A stretch of DNA of 57,036 nucleotides from Xanthomonas cassavae CFBP 4642 (GTDB taxonomy: Bacteria > Pseudomonadota > Gammaproteobacteria > Xanthomonadales > Xanthomonadaceae). Shown here piece by piece: positions 51,465 through 57,036 of this stretch. The translations under genes were made by a program, and so were the position numbers. Numbering within the stretch: position 1 is the first letter of the stretch; each line of letters opens with the position of its first letter. The notes below the pieces were generated by a model, which saw only the letters and a program-made list of their open reading frames with translations, was not told where the DNA came from and did not search any database. Location: positions 4,490,777 to 4,547,812 of the forward strand of contig NZ_CM002139.1 in the NCBI RefSeq assembly GCF_000454545.1, read 5' to 3'.

Positions 51465-52147
51465 TCGGCCAGATCCTGCGGCGAGATGTCGTCGACCAGG
51501 CGGCCGTGATCCAGGATCAGCACGCGCTTGCGCATCTGCTTGAGCAGCGCCAGATCATGGCTGACCACCAGCACGCTGGTGCCGCGCGCAGGCAGTTCGG
51601 CGAACAGCTGCATGATCTCGGCGGCCAGGGCCGGGTCCAGATTACCGGTGGGTTCGTCGGCCACCAGCAACCGCGGCTCGCCGACGATGGCACGCGCGAT
51701 GCCAACGCGCTGTTGCTCGCCCGCAGAGAGCTGCGACGGCAAGGCCTTTTCGCGATGGGCCAGACCGATGCGCTCCAGCGCCGAGCGCACGCGCTTGCCG
51801 ATCTCGGCACGCCGGGTGCCGCGCAGGATCAACGGCAACGCCACGTTCTCGGCGATGCTGCGGTCGTTGAGCAGACGATGGTCCTGATACACCGCGCCCA
51901 CCTGGCGACGGTGCAGCGGAATCTGCCGGCCGCGCACCTTGAGCAGGTTGCGTTCGCCCAGCAGCACCGCGCCCTGGCTGGGCCGCTCGCTGAGGTGGAT
52001 CAATTTGAGCAGGGTGCTTTTGCCGGCGCCGGAGTGGCCGGTCACGAACAGCATCTCGCCATCGGCCACTTCGAAGCTGACATCGGTCAGCGCCTGGTGG
52101 CCACCGGCGTAGTGCTTGCTGACGTTGTCGAAACGCAGAACGGTCAT
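51461..52147 (-). CDS. ftsE: Cell-division ATP-binding protein FtsE
   Basis: 228 aa, ABC ATPase. Walker [15 protein letters not shown]-loop VYQDHRLL, signature [14 protein letters not shown] and Walker [14 protein letters not shown] are all present. It drives FtsX conformational change to control septal hydrolases. First gene of the ftsE-ftsX-(response regulator)-ung string; the promoter should lie just upstream of 52147. Confidence 0.96.
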   Translation of the reverse strand: MTVLRFDNVSKHYAGGHQALTDVSFEVADGEMLFVTGHSGAGKSTLLKLIHLSERPSQGAVLLGERNLLKVRGRQIPLHRRQVGAVYQDHRLLNDRSIAENVALPLILRGTRRAEIGKRVRSALERIGLAHREKALPSQLSAGEQQRVGIARAIVGEPRLLVADEPTGNLDPALAAEIMQLFAELPARGTSVLVVSHDLALLKQMRKRVLILDHGRLVDDISPQDLAE

Positions 52148-52222
52148 TCAGCGATTATGCCGGAGCGCCAGCGCTTGCGTCGCATCGCCGAACACCGGCG
52201 ATGCGATTGCTTCGCCCGGACG

Positions 52223-53941
52223 TCAGTTGCCCGACACCAGCGAACGCAGGCGGCGCCCGATCCGGCTAAGCAACGATGGGCTGCCGGCCGGCTTGGCCGC
52301 GGCACGCACCGGCTTGGCGACCACCTGGGTGGGCTTGCGCGGCGCGGCGGGTGCCGGCACCGGCGTGGATGCCACGACCGGCTCGCCACCTTCGACCGGC
52401 CGGCCGTTGCGACGACGCCGCCGCTTGCGCGGTGCACGCTCGCCATCGGCGTTGATGGACGGGGCAACGGTTGCCGCGTCGGCAACCACCGGCGAAACCG
52501 ATGCCACCGCTGCAACCGGCGCCTCGCCCTCCACACGCGGCTTGCGGCGCGGACGCGGCTTGCCATCGGCGCTGCCGCCGTCGCGACGACCGCCACCGCT
52601 ACCGCTGCGCGAACCGCCACCGCCCGGACCGCTGCGGCCGCCACCACGGCGGGCCTCGTCGGCGGCACGCTGCTCGCGCGCCTCGCGGAAGATCGTGCCC
52701 ACGCTGTCGCCAGCGTCGTCGCCGACCTCTTCGCCTTCCACCGGCGTGCGCGGTGTGCGCGGCAGCGGGGTCAGCAGCTCCGAGGTCACCGGCTCGACCG
52801 GGATCTTCTGCTCGATATAGGCCTCGATGTCCGGCAGGCTCATCGCATAGCGCTCGCAGGCGAAGCTGATCGCATCGCCTTCCTCGCCCAGCCGCGCGGT
52901 ACGGCCGATGCGATGCACATAGTCCTCGGCGTCGAACGGCAGGTCGTAGTTGTAGACGTACTTGACCCCGTCGATATGCAGGCCACGCGCTGCCACGTCG
53001 GTGGCCACCAGGATTTCGAGCTGGCCCTTCTGGAAGCGGTTGAGCAGCGATTCGCGCTTCTTCTGCGGCACATCGCCCGACAACACGCCCACCCGATAGC
53101 CGTTGCGCTCCAGGGTGCGCGCCACCCGTTCGACGAATGCCTTGGTGTTGACGAACACCATGGTGCGCGCGCCTTCACTACGCGACAGCAGACCCAGCAG
53201 CAGCGTCTGCTTCTCTTCGTCGGCCGGGAAATAGATGCGCTGGCGCACCCGTGCGGCGGTGATGGACTCGGTTTCGACGACGAGCTTCTCCGGCTCGTTC
53301 ATGTGTTCGTAGGCGAGCTCGAGCACGCGATGGCTGAGCGTGGCCGAGAACAGCAGGGTCTGCCGCGTACCGCGCTCGGGCATGCGCCGCAGCAGGAAGC
53401 GGATGTCCTTGATGAAGCCCAGGTCGAACATGCGGTCGGCTTCGTCCAGTACGCAGATCTCGCAGGCGTGCAGCGAGACCACCTTGTGCTGCTTGACGTA
53501 GTCGATCAGCCGGCCCGGGGTGGCGATGATCACGTCCACGCCCTGCTGCAGCAGTTCGCGCTGCTTGTCGTAGTCCACCCCGCCGTAGACCAGCGCAAAG
53601 CGCAGGCCCAGGTCGGCGCCGAACTTCACCGCGTCCTTGTGAATCTGGATCGCCAGTTCGCGGGTCGGGGCCAGGATCAGCGCGCGCGGATCTTCCGGCT
53701 TGCGGTCGGCCAGCGCCGGGCGGATCAGCAGGCGGTTCATCACCGCCACCAGGAACGCCAGGGTCTTGCCGGTACCGGTCTGGGCCTGGCCGGCGACATC
53801 GCCGCCCGGCAACGCGACCGGCAGGGTCAGCGCCTGGATCGGGGTACAGCGGGTAAACCCGGCGCTCTCCAGCCCGGCGATCAGCGCCGGATGCAGGTCG
53901 AACGAGGAAAAAGTCAAATCGGTCAGCGGTTTGTCGCTCAT
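52223..53941 (-). CDS. rhlB: DEAD-box RNA helicase RhlB
   Basis: 572 aa, ATP-dependent RNA helicase of the RhlB group that works with RNase E in mRNA decay. Motifs: Q ([13 protein letters not shown]), I ([11 protein letters not shown]), DEAD ([14 protein letters not shown]), SAT (LFSATLSH), and VI ([15 protein letters not shown]). After residue ~390 there is a long low-complexity tail: Gly/Arg-rich around 460-500 ([20 protein letters not shown]), then Arg/Lys and Ala/Val/Pro stretches. This tail is longer than in E. coli RhlB (421 aa) and may bind RNA. Start [11 protein letters not shown] at 53941. Confidence 0.92.
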   Translation of the reverse strand: MSDKPLTDLTFSSFDLHPALIAGLESAGFTRCTPIQALTLPVALPGGDVAGQAQTGTGKTLAFLVAVMNRLLIRPALADRKPEDPRALILAPTRELAIQIHKDAVKFGADLGLRFALVYGGVDYDKQRELLQQGVDVIIATPGRLIDYVKQHKVVSLHACEICVLDEADRMFDLGFIKDIRFLLRRMPERGTRQTLLFSATLSHRVLELAYEHMNEPEKLVVETESITAARVRQRIYFPADEEKQTLLLGLLSRSEGARTMVFVNTKAFVERVARTLERNGYRVGVLSGDVPQKKRESLLNRFQKGQLEILVATDVAARGLHIDGVKYVYNYDLPFDAEDYVHRIGRTARLGEEGDAISFACERYAMSLPDIEAYIEQKIPVEPVTSELLTPLPRTPRTPVEGEEVGDDAGDSVGTIFREAREQRAADEARRGGGRSGPGGGGSRSGSGGGRRDGGSADGKPRPRRKPRVEGEAPVAAVASVSPVVADAATVAPSINADGERAPRKRRRRRNGRPVEGGEPVVASTPVPAPAAPRKPTQVVAKPVRAAAKPAGSPSLLSRIGRRLRSLVSGN

Positions 53942-54138
53942 TATTCCGTCTTCGTGAGGCGCCCTGGGCAGCCCGGGCGCGGCTTGCATCGATGCCGACA
54001 GCGTCGCAAACTGCGGCTCTTGTGGCGGACAGCGCGGCTTCAGGACTGACACTTGATTCAGTCGCGCAATGCCCCAGTTTAACGCAATGTAGCGGCCTGC
54101 CCGATCGGGTGGGCCGTTTGGTTTCCAGGAGACCCAAC

Positions 54139-54480
54139 GTGAGCGACAAGGTTCAACATGTCGGCGATGCCGATTTCGAGACAGCTGTACTGCAATCCTG
54201 CGAACCGGTTCTGGTGGATTTCTGGGCCGAATGGTGCGGCCCGTGCAAGATGATCGCCCCGGTGCTGGACGATCTGGCCGATACCTACCAGGGCAGGCTC
54301 AAGGTTGCCAAGGTCAATGTGGACCAGAACCGCGCCCTGGCCATCAAGTACCACGTCCGTTCGATCCCGATGCTGCTGTTGTTCAAGGACGGTGAGGTCC
54401 AGGCCAGCCAGATCGGGGCCGTTGGCAAGGGCCAGCTGACCCAGATGATCGACAAGACCTTGGGCGGTGCGGCCGCCTGA
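54139..54480 (+). CDS. trxA: Thioredoxin
   Basis: 113 aa. Thiol-disulfide reductant with active site [10 protein letters not shown] and cis-Pro (SIPMLLLF). GTG start at 54139 preceded by CCAGGAGA; conservation begins there although the frame is open further up. It precedes rho, the common trxA-rho order, with a 218-bp leader between. Confidence 0.96.
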   Translation: MSDKVQHVGDADFETAVLQSCEPVLVDFWAEWCGPCKMIAPVLDDLADTYQGRLKVAKVNVDQNRALAIKYHVRSIPMLLLFKDGEVQASQIGAVGKGQLTQMIDKTLGGAAA

Positions 54481-54549
54481 GTTGGGTGGGCGTCCAGCAA
54501 TGGGCGCCTGCGCGGTTCGCCAGCAGTTAAATCCTGCCACGGCAGACGC

Positions 54550-54579
54550 TTGCGCGGCCACGCACCGCGGTGATAGTGT
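54550..54579 (+). promoter_or_regulatory. Possible rho promoter
   Basis: TTGCGC (54550-54555), 16-18 nt spacer, and GATAGT/TAGTGT (54572-54579). About 120 nt to the rho start. A modest match to sigma-70. Confidence 0.35.
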
Positions 54580-54617
54580 CAGTTGGTCCGGCACACGTTC
54601 GTGCGCCGCCGTACCCC

Positions 54618-54635
54618 TCTAGAAACTCTTCTAGA
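54618..54635. repeat. Palindrome TCTAGAA-actc-TTCTAGA in rho leader
   Basis: Perfect 7-bp inverted repeat with 4-nt centre, 64 bp before the rho start. It could be a hairpin in the rho leader or a protein site. Confidence 0.4.
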
Positions 54636-54698
54636 CTCCCATCTACCAATAGTTCGCCCCCTAGCTGGGCGCTCGCACCTTAGCGAGGAATCACGCAC

Positions 54699-56588
<1,890 letters not shown>

Positions 56589-56608
56589 GGTCGGTTTGCA
56601 TCAATGAG

Positions 56609-56633
56609 AGCCCCGCATTGCGGGGCTTTTTTG
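56609..56633 (+). terminator. rho terminator
   Basis: AGCCCCGC ATT GCGGGGCT followed by TTTTTTG. Strong intrinsic terminator, 20 bp after the rho stop. Confidence 0.93.
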
Positions 56634-56839
56634 TTGTGGGCCAGTTGACCGGATGCAAGCATCGCTTCGGTGGATCTGCGTTGCCAGGCACGTGATCGGT
56701 GGGCTCGGCCCATCCAGGCGCCTTGGCGCGCCCTGCCTTCGCAGTGCCGGCAAACGCGGCGCACCCGGCCACACGCTGCCCGGAGCGCGCGCTTGCATCA
56801 GTGGTCGTGCGTTTAACCTTTTCTATGACCTTGAGATGT
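56634..56839. other. Spacer between rho terminator and IS remnant
   Basis: 206 bp without a gene. No clear IS end repeat was recognised. Probably part of the region around the decayed element. Confidence 0.4.
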
Positions 56840-57036
56840 CTAGGAAACACTGGGCGTATCAGGCTTCAAATCGCTCCAGTCGATCACGATCACCGGCTGC
56901 TTGCCGCGCAACAGACAATGCGCCATGTTCTGCTCGATGGCTGATCGCTCGACCTGCAACCTGCGATTGCACAGCAGGCGGTCGCATGCCTTGAGGGGCG
57001 CACGTACCCGCGTCGCAGCGGGCCAAGCGCGTGCGA
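56840..57036 (-). pseudogene. IS4-family transposase fragment (right edge of window)
   Basis: On the minus strand the frame gives LKACDRLLCNRRLQVERSAI and continues to MAHCLLRGKQPVIVIDWSDL, followed by KPDTPSVS and a stop at 56840-56842. This matches the N-terminal part of IS4-family transposases, including the WSDL motif with the first catalytic Asp region. The reading is cut short where normal proteins continue for about 300 residues, so this is a remnant; its 5' part lies beyond the window. Confidence 0.65.

Noticed and set aside
51506..54049. 847-aa plus-strand ORF across ftsE and rhlB
   Set aside because: Spans two well-supported genes on the other strand; composition typical of a GC-rich shadow.

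Overview
The window looks like chromosomal DNA of a Xanthomonas species, or a very close relative in the Xanthomonadaceae. Support comes from high GC and the strong GC3 bias of the core genes, Xanthomonas-type protein architectures (RpoD with an acidic insert, Rho with a Gln-rich insert, a long RhlB tail), the neighbourhoods def-(lysM)-dprA-smg-topA-tsaC, ftsE-ftsX and trxA-rho, and typical short intergenic repeats. The species is not resolved.

Positions 1-5721 are the integrase-proximal end of a P2-like prophage. Tail genes gpE and gpE' carry a T TTT TTG slip site. They are followed by a chimeric ORF that joins the start of the tail tape-measure gene to the end of a primase-like gene, so the tail, control and replication genes between them have been deleted. 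Next come a P4/C4-like antisense-RNA immunity region, nine tightly coupled small early genes, and a tyrosine integrase. The integrase abuts the 3' end of a minus-strand tRNA gene with anticodon CAU, the presumed attachment site. The other prophage end lies left of the window.

Positions 5798-12028 hold a decayed gene remnant, rpoD (minus), dtd (minus), a lauroyl-type acyltransferase, a GNAT acetyltransferase (minus) and a RibA-type GTP cyclohydrolase II. Positions 12102-14143 encode a coupled pair of bacterial-PH-domain membrane proteins. Positions 14227-19429 form an envelope-glycan block: a CDP-glycerol-type transferase, a WaaE/KdtX-like glycosyltransferase, an O-antigen-ligase-like protein and an ArnT-like lipid glycosyltransferase.

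Positions 19465-30930 carry translation and DNA-maintenance genes: rsmB-fmt and def on minus; then lysM, dprA, smg, two GYF_2-domain membrane proteins (the first fused to a pilin-like segment and apparently cut by an amber stop), topA and tsaC on plus.

Positions 31407-41163 mix accessory and housekeeping functions: two tandem secreted Cys-containing proteins, a short-chain dehydrogenase, a small lipoprotein, sppA, a MATE exporter, a DUF3667 protein, and a membrane protein coupled to a DUF3106-like secreted protein. A hairpin made of two perfect DnaA boxes lies just before priA (41164-43386).

Positions 43448-57036 hold a REP-like palindrome, a GST-NYN/LOTUS-membrane protein cluster, ndh, a TRIC-type channel, rpoH, an ung/response-regulator/ftsX/ftsE string, rhlB, trxA, rho and, at the right edge, a fragment of an IS4-family transposase. 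Most of the window is ordinary core chromosome. The less ordinary parts are the prophage end, the GYF-pilin pair, the DnaA-box hairpin and the tandem receiver protein with a degenerate first domain.
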